NCBI RefSeq assembly: GCF_026163695.1
Contig: NZ_JAOTID010000002.1
Span: forward strand, 151,511-215,510
From: Shumkonia mesophila
Lineage (GTDB): Bacteria > Pseudomonadota > Alphaproteobacteria > Rhodospirillales > Shumkoniaceae
DNA: 64,000 nt
Direction of reading: 5' to 3'
Shown here: piece after piece, positions 39,672-52,691 of the stretch
Numbering within the stretch: position 1 is the first letter of the stretch
Layout of the letters: each line of letters begins with the position of its first letter
Program-made: the position numbers and the translations under genes
The notes under the pieces: generated by a model
The model's database searches: none
What the model was told of the DNA's origin: nothing
What the model saw: only the letters and a program-made list of their open reading frames with translations

Positions 39672-40058
39672 ATGCCTGCTTCCCGAATTCTTACGGCAGC
39701 CTTCGCCAGCGCCATCCTGCTGGGCGGCGCCGGCAGCGCCTTCGCTTGGGACAGCGACAACAACTACGCATACCTGGACTGGGTGAACAGCAAGGTGACG
39801 ACGGCGGACGCCGCGCGCATCGCCGAGGAGGCGACCGGCGGCACCACCGCCTATCTCACCTTCGATCACTACGACAGTTCCGGACTGAACGTCTACCGGG
39901 TGGACACCCGGTCGGCGGACGAGGTCGCGACCGTCGAGATCGACGCCAATACCGGGGCTGTCCGCAATGTGAGCCGGGTGGCCGCCGCCGACGCGGACTC
40001 GTCGAGCGGCGACCTCGCGGAGGTGCCCCAGCCGGGCCCGTCCGACAACCCGTCGTAA
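39672..40058 (+). CDS. Secreted PepSY-domain protein
   Basis: 128 residues. Clear signal peptide MPASRILTAAFASAILLGG... with likely cleavage after AFA (about residue 25). The mature ~100 residues hold one PepSY-like unit: TTADAARIAEEATGG, YRVDTRSADEVATVEIDANTGAV. Such single-domain proteins often sit beside two-component systems and may act as periplasmic sensors or inhibitors. Start ATG 39672 with an AGGAG site. It is flanked by terminators on both sides, so it forms its own transcript just upstream of the response regulator and kinase. Confidence 0.85.
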   Translation: MPASRILTAAFASAILLGGAGSAFAWDSDNNYAYLDWVNSKVTTADAARIAEEATGGTTAYLTFDHYDSSGLNVYRVDTRSADEVATVEIDANTGAVRNVSRVAAADADSSSGDLAEVPQPGPSDNPS

Positions 40059-40081
40059 GGACCGCTTGGCGATGACGGAAT

Positions 40082-40109
40082 GGAAGGGCGGCGCCAAGGC
40101 CGCCCTTCC
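40082..40109 (+). terminator. Hairpin after the PepSY gene
   Basis: Perfect 11-bp stem GGAAGGGCGGC (40082-40092) / GCCGCCCTTCC (40099-40109) with a 6-base loop, then CATTT. It separates the PepSY gene from the two-component genes. Confidence 0.8.
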
Positions 40110-40235
40110 CATTTCGCTGTCGATGAAAGGAGGGGCTTGCCGCCCCTTGCCGGAGGCGGCGTCAGTTCCCATCGTTTCTGTGGGGCAAGGGGGGGCAGGC
40201 GGCCTTTCCGATGTCGTTTGCAGAGAGGGGGCCCG

Positions 40236-40919
40236 ATGTCCATGAAGATCCTGGTCATCGAAGACGACGCCGCGACGCTGGAGTATGTGGCGGCCGGCCT
40301 GGCCGAGCATGGCCACGTCGTCGACCGCGCCGCCGACGGCAGCGAGGGGTTGTCGCTGGCGGTCGGCGAAGCCTACGACGTCATGGTGGTCGACCGCCGC
40401 CTTCCCGGGGTGGACGGCTTGTCCATCGTCAAGGCGGTGCGCGGGGCCGGCGTGAAGACCCCGGTCCTTTTCCTTACTACCATGGGCAGCGTCAACGACC
40501 GCGTCGAGGGCCTGGAAGCCGGCGGCGACGACTACCTGGCCAAGCCGTTCGCCTTTTCCGAGCTGCTGGCGCGCGTTCACGCGCTGGCCCGCCGGCCGCC
40601 CCTGGCCGCCGAGCAGACGGCGTTGCGGGTGGCCGACCTGGAAATGGACCTGGTGCGCCGGACGGTCAGCCGCGGCGGCCGGGCCATCGACCTGCAGCCG
40701 CGGGAATTCGTGCTGTTGGAGTACCTGATGCGCAACGCCGGCCGGGTGGTGACCCGCACGATGCTGCTGGAGCGGGTTTGGGATTTCCATTTCGACCCCA
40801 AGACCAGCGTCGTCGAAACCCACATCAGTCGGCTGCGCACCAAGATCGACAAACCCTTCGAGAAGGATCTCATCCACACGGTGCGCGGCGCCGGGTACAG
40901 CCTCGATGCGCCTGCCTAA
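40236..40919 (+). CDS. OmpR-family response regulator
   Basis: 227 residues. N-terminal receiver with the acidic pair (VIEDDAA, residues 8-14), phosphoacceptor Asp53 (MVVDRRLPG), Thr in LFLTTMG and Lys in YLAKPF. The C-terminal winged helix shows LQPREFVLLEYLMRNAG and VVETHISRLRTKID. Start ATG 40236 after GAGAGGGGG. It overlaps the kinase gene by 14 bp and is probably phosphorylated by it. The PepSY gene upstream is a likely member of the same system. Confidence 0.95.
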   Translation: MSMKILVIEDDAATLEYVAAGLAEHGHVVDRAADGSEGLSLAVGEAYDVMVVDRRLPGVDGLSIVKAVRGAGVKTPVLFLTTMGSVNDRVEGLEAGGDDYLAKPFAFSELLARVHALARRPPLAAEQTALRVADLEMDLVRRTVSRGGRAIDLQPREFVLLEYLMRNAGRVVTRTMLLERVWDFHFDPKTSVVETHISRLRTKIDKPFEKDLIHTVRGAGYSLDAPA

Positions 40920-42276
40920 ATATCTCCGCAGCACCTCCTTTCGTATTGCCGCCGCCTATGCCGGCCTGTTCGCGGCGTCCGTCGTCTTCCTGTTCGGGAT
41001 GGCCTACGGCCTGATCTCGCGCGAGATGGAACAGCAGGTCCGGGCCAGTGTCGGACAGGAAGCGCGCCTGCTGGAGGATGCCTACCGCGAGAAGGGGCCT
41101 GCCCATTTGGCGTACATGGTCGCGGCGCGCACCGGCCCGGCGGGGCGGGCCGACGGCGCTTATCTGTTTCAGGACCAGGCGGGGACCGTCTTGGCCGGAA
41201 ACTGGCCGTCCATCGCGCCGTTCGCCGGCTGGCGCGAGCTCGAGGTTCGGGTGCCGGCCGCCGGCCGCGGTACGGGACGGGTGGAAACCATCCTCGGCCT
41301 CGGCATCCGTTTCGCCGACGGGTTCCTGATGGTGGGCGCCAGTCTGCGCCGGATCGGCGAGGTGCAAAGGCTGCTGTTTCAGACGCTGAACTGGACGCTG
41401 GGGCTGACGCTGCTTCTGGCGCTGGTCGGCGGCGCCGTCGTCGGGCGCGGGGCGATGCGCCGGGTGGAGGCGATCAACCGCACGACCCACGACATCATCC
41501 GGGGCAACCTGTCCAGGCGGGTGCCCATCCGCGGCGTCAGCGACGAGTTGGACGACCTGGCCGTCAACATCAACCGCATGCTGGACCGCATCGAGGTGCT
41601 GATGGGCAATCTGCGGCAGGTCACCAACGACATCGCCCACGACCTGCGCACGCCGCTCGGGCGCCTGCGCCAGCGTCTCGAGAAGGCGCGCAACCGGAAA
41701 GATCAGGGCGAGGAGGAGTGCGAGGTGCTGGACACCGCCATCGCCGAAACCGACGCCATCCTGCATACCTTCGCCGCCCTGCTCAGCATCGCCGAGGTCG
41801 AGGCGGGCGCCCGGCAGCGGCGCTTCGCAGACGTCGATCTGTCGGGTTTGGCCGAAACCATCGTCGAGGCCTACGAAACGGTGGCCGAGGACAACGGCCA
41901 GACGCTGACGGGCGCCATCGGCGACGGACTGCTCTGCCGGGGCGACCGCGACCTGTTGACCCAGATGATGGCCAACCTGGTGGAAAACGCCATCCGCCAC
42001 ACGCCGTCGGGCACCCGCATCGGCGTTTCCCTGGCCGGCGGGAGGGAGGGCATCTTATTGGCCGTCGGCGACAACGGCCCCGGCGTTCCGGCCGACGACC
42101 GCGACCGCATCTTCCGCCGCCTCTATCGCGCCCAGCAAAGCCGCACCACCCCCGGGACGGGGCTCGGCCTGGCCCTGGTCAAGGTGATCGCCGAACTGCA
42201 CGGCGCCGCCGTGGTCGCGCTGGACAACCATCCGGGGCTCAGGGTCGAGGTGCGCTTTCCCGCGGCCGGCCGATAG
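40906..42276 (+). CDS. Membrane sensor histidine kinase
   Basis: 456 residues. TM1 about 13-37, a periplasmic sensor region to ~155, TM2 about 158-180, then HAMP, HisKA with phosphorylated His245 (NDIAHDLRTPLGRLR), and HATPase with NLVENAIRHTPSG, VGDNGPGVP and GTGLGLALVK. A standard hybrid-free kinase paired with the preceding regulator by overlap. The sensor region has no motif I recognise; metals, antimicrobial peptides or envelope stress are common signals for PepSY-linked kinases, but none is shown here. Confidence 0.95.
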   Translation: MRLPKYLRSTSFRIAAAYAGLFAASVVFLFGMAYGLISREMEQQVRASVGQEARLLEDAYREKGPAHLAYMVAARTGPAGRADGAYLFQDQAGTVLAGNWPSIAPFAGWRELEVRVPAAGRGTGRVETILGLGIRFADGFLMVGASLRRIGEVQRLLFQTLNWTLGLTLLLALVGGAVVGRGAMRRVEAINRTTHDIIRGNLSRRVPIRGVSDELDDLAVNINRMLDRIEVLMGNLRQVTNDIAHDLRTPLGRLRQRLEKARNRKDQGEEECEVLDTAIAETDAILHTFAALLSIAEVEAGARQRRFADVDLSGLAETIVEAYETVAEDNGQTLTGAIGDGLLCRGDRDLLTQMMANLVENAIRHTPSGTRIGVSLAGGREGILLAVGDNGPGVPADDRDRIFRRLYRAQQSRTTPGTGLGLALVKVIAELHGAAVVALDNHPGLRVEVRFPAAGR

Positions 42277-42297
42277 GGAATTTCGGGAATTTCGTAG

Positions 42298-42410
42298 AAT
42301 TTCGGGGACACCATACTTAATTCACCCTTCTTCGCTCTGGGCAGCGATGAAACCTCTCTCATGAATTAAGTATGGTGTCCCCGAAATTGGGCTATGGTGT
42401 CCCCGAAATT
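42298..42410. repeat. REPIN-like inverted repeat plus extra arm
   Basis: Two 27-bp arms (42298-42324 and 42362-42388) are perfectly inverted around a 37-bp loop; a third partial arm TATGGTGTCCCCGAAATT follows at 42393-42410. The arm shares GGGGACACCATACTTAATTC with the element at 10866-10950. It lies between the convergent kinase and hydrolase genes and ends 7 bp from the hydrolase stop. Confidence 0.9.
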
Positions 42411-42417
42411 AGGCCGT

Positions 42418-43356
42418 TCAGGTTGCGGATTCCGGTGGCAGAACCACCCCCGTCTGCGCCGTGATGCGGCCATAGTGCTCGACGCGGCGGTGGCGCGCGA
42501 AATCGAAGATGGTTTGCTTGCCGAAGACGGTGTCGTCGAGGTCGCAGGCGTGGATCAGAAGCTCGTCGGCCTCGGTGGCGGCGCGGGCCACCACTTCTCC
42601 GTCCGGGTTGACGATGACGCTGCCGCCGATCAGCGGATGGCCGTCCTCCAGCCCCGCCTTGGCCACCGCCACCACCCAGGTGCTGTTCTGATAGGCCCCG
42701 GCCTGCAACACCAGGTTGCTGTGGAACAGCCGCTTTTCCGGCCCTTCCTCGGGCTTCTGGGAATTGGTCGACGGGGTGTTGTAGCCGAGCAGCACCATCT
42801 CGACTCCTTGAAGGCCCATGACGCGGAAGGTCTCCGGCCAGCGGCGGTCGTTGCAGATGCACATGCCCATGATGCCGCCCAAGTTGCGCCATACCGGAAA
42901 GCCGAGGTCGCCGGGCTCGAAGTAGTACTTCTCCAGGTGCTGGAAGTTGCGCTCGGGATCGAAGGCGCCGTGGCCGGGCAGGTGGACTTTGCGGTACTTG
43001 CCGACGATGGCCCCCTCGCGGTCGGTGAGGATGGCGGTGTTGAAGCGCCGGTCTTCGGGGGAGCGCTCGGCATAGCCCAGGTACATCGCCATGCGGTAGC
43101 GGCGGGCCAGTTCGAACAGCGGGCGGGTGGCCGGGCCGGGCATCTCGGCCTCGTACCAGCCGTCGATCTCGGCGGCGTCGGTGGTGTAATAGCGGGGGAA
43201 GAAGGTGGTCAGCGCCAGCTCGGGATAGACGATGAGGTCGGCGCCCCGCGCGTGGGCTTCCTCCATCAGCGCCATCAGGCGGAGGACGACGGCCTGGCGG
43301 GGCTCGGCCCGCTGGATGGGGCCCAGTTGGGCGGCGGCGACGGTGACGATGCGCAT
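42418..43356 (-). CDS. Carbon-nitrogen hydrolase, N-carbamoyl-D-amino-acid hydrolase type
   Basis: 312 residues. Nitrilase-superfamily triad Glu46 (VYPELALT), Lys123 (GKYRKVHLPG) and Cys168 (MCICNDRRWPE). The segments NDRRWPETFRVMGLQGVE and GYNTPSTN closely follow D-carbamoylases, which hydrolyse N-carbamoyl-D-amino acids. The actual substrate may differ; I keep the call at family level. Divergent from ftsB across 193 bp; unrelated in function to its neighbours. Confidence 0.88.
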   Translation of the reverse strand: MRIVTVAAAQLGPIQRAEPRQAVVLRLMALMEEAHARGADLIVYPELALTTFFPRYYTTDAAEIDGWYEAEMPGPATRPLFELARRYRMAMYLGYAERSPEDRRFNTAILTDREGAIVGKYRKVHLPGHGAFDPERNFQHLEKYYFEPGDLGFPVWRNLGGIMGMCICNDRRWPETFRVMGLQGVEMVLLGYNTPSTNSQKPEEGPEKRLFHSNLVLQAGAYQNSTWVVAVAKAGLEDGHPLIGGSVIVNPDGEVVARAATEADELLIHACDLDDTVFGKQTIFDFARHRRVEHYGRITAQTGVVLPPESAT

Positions 43357-43549
43357 GAAGGCCGATTCCTTGTCTGTCGATCCGACGCCTTTTACCGCCG
43401 CCGGCCGGCGATTTCACCGGCTAATTCATCGCTCGCGTCACACTGGTGCTGCCGGTAACGATCCGTTAACTTTTTCCGGCTTACCGTGAAGGCGAGGGAA
43501 TCGACCTTGTGGAAACGAGGACGACGAGCAGGAGGGATTCCGCGGTTCC

Positions 43550-43886
43550 ATGGGGCTTATCGTCGAAATCCGGTCTCGCGCCAGGCATGTCGTCGGCCCG
43601 ATCCTCGGCATCTGCGCGGTGGCGTACTTCGCCTATCACGCCGTGCAGGGGGACCGCGGGCTGCTGGCGTGGATCGCCCTCAAGCAGCGGGTGGCGACGG
43701 CGCAGGCCGATCTCGACCAAATCGCCGCCCAGCGCAAGATTCTCGAACACCGGGTCAGCCTGCTCTATCCGGAAAACCTCGATCCCGACCTGCTCGACGA
43801 GCGGGCGCGCCTGATGCTCAACTACGGCCACGCCACCGACATCGTCATCTTCCCGAAATCCACGAAGGCGCCGGCCCAGGACCCCG

Positions 43887-43915
<29 letters not shown>
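43550..43915 (+). CDS. ftsB: FtsB/DivIC-like septum formation initiator
   Basis: 121 residues. One membrane helix (about 12-29), then a coiled coil (WIALKQRVATAQADLDQIAAQRKILEHRV) and the family end motif LDPDLLDERARLMLNYG. Part of the FtsQLB divisome complex. The place between eno and the pdh operon is the usual one in this lineage, here with extra genes on either side. Its last 29 bp overlap the convergent AMP-ligase gene. Confidence 0.9.
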
Positions 43916-46787
<2,872 letters not shown>

Positions 46788-46982
46788 GCCTTCCCGTTCC
46801 CGCGCGATGACCTTGCGGATCATATAGTATTTTTCTGGGGTTTCGACGGGGGCGAGAGCGAAAACCGGCACGAAAACGGCGAAAATCATGTTAACAATTT
46901 TTAAGTTAATTCAAATTTTATACTTACGTAACAATCAATTACGAGCCTATTTTTTATGCGATCCAATGGCTTGTTTTGTGGG

Positions 46983-47037
46983 GCTGCCTGCCTTATTTTT
47001 CTCAGCAATCAACTTCCCCATTTGACAGTCAGGCAGC
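46983..47037 (+). promoter_or_regulatory. Inverted repeat over the pdhA ribosome-binding region
   Basis: GCTGCCTG (46983-46990) is perfectly inverted as CAGGCAGC (47030-47037), 39 bp apart. The second arm runs into GGGGG, the ribosome-binding site of pdhA (start 47047). It could be an mRNA hairpin affecting translation or a two-half-site operator. The region upstream (46900-46975) is unusually AT-rich and should hold the divergent promoters. Confidence 0.4.
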
Positions 47038-47046
47038 GGGGGACTC

Positions 47047-48105
47047 ATGGCGACTGCACCCAAAAACGCAACCGGCGCCGCCAAGGCACCGGCCAAGAGG
47101 AAGACCACTCCACGCAAGAAGGGCGGCGACGATAAGGCGCCGTTCTCGACCGCGGACCTGCTGCGCGACTACCGGCAGATGCTCCTCATCCGGCGGTTCG
47201 AGGAAAAGGCCGGCCAGCTGTACGGCATGGGCCTGATCGGCGGCTTCTGCCACCTCTATATCGGCCAGGAGGCCGTGGTGGTCGGCCTGCACGCGTCGGC
47301 CGCCGAGGTCGACACCCTGGTTACCAGCTATCGCGACCACGGCCACATGCTGGCCTGCGGTATGGACCCCGGGGGCGTGATGGCCGAACTGGCCGGGCGC
47401 GTCGGGGGCTACTCCAAGGGCAAGGGCGGCTCGATGCACATGTTCAGCCGCAAGGTCAACTTCTTCGGCGGCCATGGCATCGTCGGCGCCCAGGTGCCGA
47501 TCGGCACCGGGCTGGGCTTCGGCCACAAGTACAAGGGCGACGGCGGCGTCTGCTTTACCTATTTCGGCGACGGCGCGGTCAACCAGGGCCAGGTCTACGA
47601 ATCCTTCAATATGGCCAGCCTGTGGAAGCTGCCGGTGGTCTACGTCATCGAGAACAACCTCTATGGCATGGGCACCGCGGTGGCCCGCGCCTCGGCCAGC
47701 GTCGAACTGTCCCGCCGCGGCGACGCCTACGGCATTCCCGGCGTTCAGGTCAACGGCATGGACGTCATCGAGGTGCGCAAGGCCGGCGAGAAGGCCGTCG
47801 CCCACTGCCGTGCCGGCAAGGGGCCGATCATCCTGGAGATGAAGACCTACCGCTATCGCGGCCATTCGATGTCCGACCCCGCCAAGTACCGCACCAAGGA
47901 AGAAGTCAGCAAGATGCGCAAGGAAAGCGATCCCATCGACAACCTGCGCACCTTCCTGCTCGAGAACAAGCTGGCCGACGAGGACGCGCTCAAGGAAATC
48001 GACCGCGACGTCAAGTCGATCATCACCAAGGCCGCCGAGTTCGCCCAGCAGAGTCCGGAACCGGAACCGTCCGAGCTGTTCACCGACGTGCTGGTAAACG
48101 CCTGA
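47047..48105 (+). CDS. pdhA: Pyruvate dehydrogenase E1 component, alpha subunit
   Basis: 352 residues. Thiamine-diphosphate enzyme half; decarboxylates pyruvate and passes the acetyl unit to E2. Seen: RRFEEKAGQLYGMGLIGGF, YRDHGHMLACG, GKGGSMHMF, and the ThDP/Mg motif GDGAVNQGQVYESFN, then ENNLYGMGT and TYRYRGHSMSDP with phosphorylation-loop-like context. The first ~35 residues are a Lys/Ala/Pro-rich tail. First gene of the pdhA-pdhB-pdhC-cupin-lpdA-lipA run. Confidence 0.97.
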   Translation: MATAPKNATGAAKAPAKRKTTPRKKGGDDKAPFSTADLLRDYRQMLLIRRFEEKAGQLYGMGLIGGFCHLYIGQEAVVVGLHASAAEVDTLVTSYRDHGHMLACGMDPGGVMAELAGRVGGYSKGKGGSMHMFSRKVNFFGGHGIVGAQVPIGTGLGFGHKYKGDGGVCFTYFGDGAVNQGQVYESFNMASLWKLPVVYVIENNLYGMGTAVARASASVELSRRGDAYGIPGVQVNGMDVIEVRKAGEKAVAHCRAGKGPIILEMKTYRYRGHSMSDPAKYRTKEEVSKMRKESDPIDNLRTFLLENKLADEDALKEIDRDVKSIITKAAEFAQQSPEPEPSELFTDVLVNA

Positions 48106-48143
48106 CGGACGCCGACCAGGGGATTTGAGGTAAGGGAAACGCC

Positions 48144-49526
<1,383 letters not shown>

Positions 49527-49545
49527 GTCGAGGGAGGGTTCAGCC

Positions 49546-50850
49546 ATGGCCATTCAGATCCTGATGCCGGCGCTGTCGCCGACCATGACCGACGGCAAGC
49601 TGGCCAAGTGGCTCAAGAAGGAAGGCGACGCGGTCGCCAGCGGCGACGTCATCGCCGAGATCGAGACCGACAAGGCGACCATGGAAATGGAAGCCGTCGA
49701 CGAAGGCACGATCGGCAAGATCCTGGTGCCGGAAGGCAGCGAAGGCGTGGCGGTCAATGCGCCCATCGCCGTGCTGCTGGAGGAAGGCGAGGACGCCTCG
49801 GCCATCGAGGCGGCGACCTCGCCCGCCAAGGCGCCCGAGAAGCCGGCGGCTCCGGCCCCGGCGGCCGCGAAGCCCGCCGCACCCGCGCCGGCGCCCGCCC
49901 AGCCGGCGGCGGCTCCGGCCGCCAAGCCGCAACCGGCACCGGCCGGCGATCGCGTGCTCGCCAGCCCGCTGGCCCGGCGCATGGCCGAGCAGGCGGGCCT
50001 CGATCTTGCCCAGGTCGCGGGCAGCGGTCCGCAGGGGCGCATCGTCAAGGCCGACGTCGAGAAGGCCCTGGCCGGCGGCGCGCCGATGGCGGCACCGGCT
50101 CCGGCGGCGGCCGCCAAGGCTCCATCGGCCCCGGCTCCGGCCCCGCAGATCGCCGCACCCTACACCGAGGTGCCCAACAGCTCGATGCGCAAGGTCATCG
50201 CCAGGCGCTTGAGCGAATCCAAGCAGACCATCCCGCATTTCTACCTGACCGTGGACTGCGAGATCGACGCGCTGCTCGCCCTGCGCAAGCAGCTCAACGC
50301 CAAGGCGCCGGAAGGCGAGGGCGCCTACAAGCTGTCGGTCAACGATTTCGTGGTGCGGGCCGTCGCCCTGGCGTTGCGCCAGGTGCCGGCCGCCAACGCC
50401 ACGTGGACCGACCAGGCGGTGCTGCGCTACGACGAGGTCGACGTGTCGGTGGCGGTGGCCACGCCCAACGGCCTGATCACCCCGGTGGTGCGCAAGGCCG
50501 ACACCAAGGGACTGGTCCAGATCTCGCGCGAAATGAAGGACCTGGGCCAGCGCGCCCGCGACGGCAAGCTGGTGCCCGAGGACTACCAGGGCGGCGGCTT
50601 CACCATCTCCAACATGGGGATGCTGGGCATCAAGTCGTTCTCGGCCATCATCAACCCGCCGCAGTCGTGCATCCTGGCGGTGGGGGCGGGCGAGCCGCGC
50701 CCGGTAGTCAAGGACGGCGCCCTGGCGGTGGCCACCGTCATGACGGTGACGCTGTCGGTCGACCATCGCTCGGTCGACGGGGCCATCGGCGCCGAGTTCC
50801 TGGTCGCCTTCAAGCGGATGATCGACGACCCTCTGACCATGCTGCTGTAA
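49546..50850 (+). CDS. pdhC: Dihydrolipoamide acetyltransferase (PDH E2)
   Basis: 434 residues. A lipoyl domain (Lys in [10 protein letters not shown]), Ala/Pro linker, peripheral-subunit-binding domain ([20 protein letters not shown], about 144-163) and the catalytic core with [24 protein letters not shown] and the active-site [15 protein letters not shown]. Its lipoyl domain is nearly identical to that of PdhB, implying duplication or gene conversion. Core scaffold of the complex. Confidence 0.97.
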   Translation: MAIQILMPALSPTMTDGKLAKWLKKEGDAVASGDVIAEIETDKATMEMEAVDEGTIGKILVPEGSEGVAVNAPIAVLLEEGEDASAIEAATSPAKAPEKPAAPAPAAAKPAAPAPAPAQPAAAPAAKPQPAPAGDRVLASPLARRMAEQAGLDLAQVAGSGPQGRIVKADVEKALAGGAPMAAPAPAAAAKAPSAPAPAPQIAAPYTEVPNSSMRKVIARRLSESKQTIPHFYLTVDCEIDALLALRKQLNAKAPEGEGAYKLSVNDFVVRAVALALRQVPAANATWTDQAVLRYDEVDVSVAVATPNGLITPVVRKADTKGLVQISREMKDLGQRARDGKLVPEDYQGGGFTISNMGMLGIKSFSAIINPPQSCILAVGAGEPRPVVKDGALAVATVMTVTLSVDHRSVDGAIGAEFLVAFKRMIDDPLTMLL

Positions 50851-50866
50851 CGGAAAGGACGTTTCC

Positions 50867-51226
50867 GTGGACAAGGTCAACCTCGCCAGCAAGTTCGCTG
50901 GCTTCGCCGAGCGGTGGAGCCCGAAGATCGCCGGCGAGGTCAATGACGCCTACGTCAAGCTGGTCAAAATCCAGGGGGAGTTCGTCTGGCATGCCCACGA
51001 GGCGGAGGACGAGCTGTTCCTGGTGATCAAGGGCCACATGACCATCCGGTTCAGGGACCGTGACGTGCATCTGACGGAAGGCGAGTTTCTTGTCGTGCCC
51101 AAGGGTGTCGAGCATTGCCCGGTGGCCGAGGAGGAATGCCATGTCCTGCTGCTGGAACCCAAGACCACGCTGAACACCGGCAACGTCAAGAGCGAGCGCA
51201 CCGTGGCCGATCTCGATCGGATCTAG
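50867..51226 (+). CDS. Small cupin protein inside the PDH operon
   Basis: 119 residues from a GTG at 50867. A single cupin barrel with metal-type ligands: VWHAHEAEDELFLVIKG (motif 1: His, His, Glu) and VPKGVEHCPVAEEE (motif 2 His). Similar stand-alone cupins are usually unassigned. It sits 16 bp after pdhC and 55 bp before lpdA, so it is co-transcribed; a link to pyruvate or lipoyl metabolism is possible but unproven. Confidence 0.82.
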   Translation: MDKVNLASKFAGFAERWSPKIAGEVNDAYVKLVKIQGEFVWHAHEAEDELFLVIKGHMTIRFRDRDVHLTEGEFLVVPKGVEHCPVAEEECHVLLLEPKTTLNTGNVKSERTVADLDRI

Positions 51227-51281
51227 CGGCCGGTCGCGCCGACACGGACGGGCGCCTCGAACAAGGAAGGGATTGTGAAGG

Positions 51282-52685
51282 ATGGCTGACACCTCTTTCG
51301 ACGTCATCGTCATCGGCGGCGGGCCGGGCGGCTATGTGGCCGCCATCCGCGCCGCGCAACTGAAACTGAAGACGGCGGTGGTCGAACGCGAGCACCTGGG
51401 CGGCATCTGCCTCAACTGGGGCTGCATCCCGACCAAGGCGCTGCTGCGCTCGGCCGACATCTATTACGAAATGCAGCACGCGGCCGCCTATGGGCTCAAG
51501 GCCGGCGGCATCGGCTTCGACCTGCCGGCCATCGTCAAGCGTTCGCGCGGCGTCGCCAGGCAGTTGAACCAGGGCGTCGGCTTCCTGCTCAAGAAGAACA
51601 AGGTGACGGTGTTCGACGGCGCCGCCAAGCTGGCCGGCGGCGGCAAGGTCGCGGTTTCCAAGGACGGCAAGGCGGTTGCCACGCTTACGGCCAAGCACAT
51701 CATCCTGGCCACCGGTGCCAGGGCCCGCAGCCTGCCGGGCCTGGAGCCCGACGGCAAACTGGTGTGGACCTACAAGGAAGCGATGGTCCCCGACGTCATG
51801 CCGAAGTCGCTGCTGGTCGTCGGCTCGGGCGCCATCGGCATCGAGTTCGCCAGCTTCTATCGCACGCTGGGCGCCGAGGTGACGGTGGTCGAGGTGCTGC
51901 CCCGCGTGCTGCCGGTCGAGGACGAGGAGATTTCCGCCTTCGCCCGCAAGGCCTTCGAGAAGCAGGGCATGAAGATCCACACCTCGGCCATGGTCAAGGC
52001 GCTGAAGAAGGGCGCCAACTCGGTGACCGCCACCATTGCGCCGGAGGGCGGCAAGCCCTTCGATCTGACGGTGGATCGGGTGATTTCGGCGGTCGGCATC
52101 ACCGGCAACGTCGAGGACCTCGGGCTGGAAGGCACCAAGGTCAAGGTCGACCGCGGCCACGTGGCGATCGACGAGTGGTGCCGCACCGGCGAGCCCGGCG
52201 TCTATGCCATCGGCGATGTGGCCGGCCCGCCGTGGCTGGCGCACAAGGCCAGCCACGAGGGCGTCATCTGCGTCGAGAGGATCGCCGGCGTTCCCGGCCT
52301 CCATCCGCTCGACATCACGCGCATTCCCGGCTGCACCTATTGCCGGCCGCAGGTGGCCAGCATCGGGCTGACCGAGGCCAAGGCCAAGGAGAAGGGATAC
52401 CAGGTCAAGGTCGGCCGCTTCCCCTTCATCGGCAACGGCAAGGCGATTGCCCTGGGCGAGCCCGAGGGACTGGTCAAGACGGTGTTCGACGCCAAGACCG
52501 GCGAGTTGCTGGGCGCCCACATGATCGGGGCCGAGGTGACCGAGCTGATCCAGGGCTACGGCGTCGCCAAGACGCTGGAAACCACCGAGGCCGAGCTGAT
52601 GCATGCGGTCTTCCCCCATCCAACCCTTTCCGAGATGATGCACGAGTCCGTGCTTGACGCGTACGGCAGAGCCATCCACTTCTAG
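51282..52685 (+). CDS. lpdA: Dihydrolipoamide dehydrogenase (E3)
   Basis: 467 residues. Flavoprotein that reoxidises dihydrolipoamide with NAD+. FAD-binding VIVIGGGPGGYVAAIRAAQ, redox pair Cys43/Cys48 in GGICLNWGCIPTK, NAD-binding LVVGSGAIGIEFASFY, and the C-terminal His-Glu in HPTLSEMMHE. ATG 51282 follows a GAAGG site. lipA begins 6 bp after its stop. Confidence 0.97.
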   Translation: MADTSFDVIVIGGGPGGYVAAIRAAQLKLKTAVVEREHLGGICLNWGCIPTKALLRSADIYYEMQHAAAYGLKAGGIGFDLPAIVKRSRGVARQLNQGVGFLLKKNKVTVFDGAAKLAGGGKVAVSKDGKAVATLTAKHIILATGARARSLPGLEPDGKLVWTYKEAMVPDVMPKSLLVVGSGAIGIEFASFYRTLGAEVTVVEVLPRVLPVEDEEISAFARKAFEKQGMKIHTSAMVKALKKGANSVTATIAPEGGKPFDLTVDRVISAVGITGNVEDLGLEGTKVKVDRGHVAIDEWCRTGEPGVYAIGDVAGPPWLAHKASHEGVICVERIAGVPGLHPLDITRIPGCTYCRPQVASIGLTEAKAKEKGYQVKVGRFPFIGNGKAIALGEPEGLVKTVFDAKTGELLGAHMIGAEVTELIQGYGVAKTLETTEAELMHAVFPHPTLSEMMHESVLDAYGRAIHF

Positions 52686-52691
52686 GACATC

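Noticed and set aside
46889-46910. CtrA-type box (TTAA-N7-TTAA) upstream of the AMP-ligase gene
   Set aside because: The TTAA copies are spaced by 6 and 11 bases, not 7; the region is simply AT-rich.
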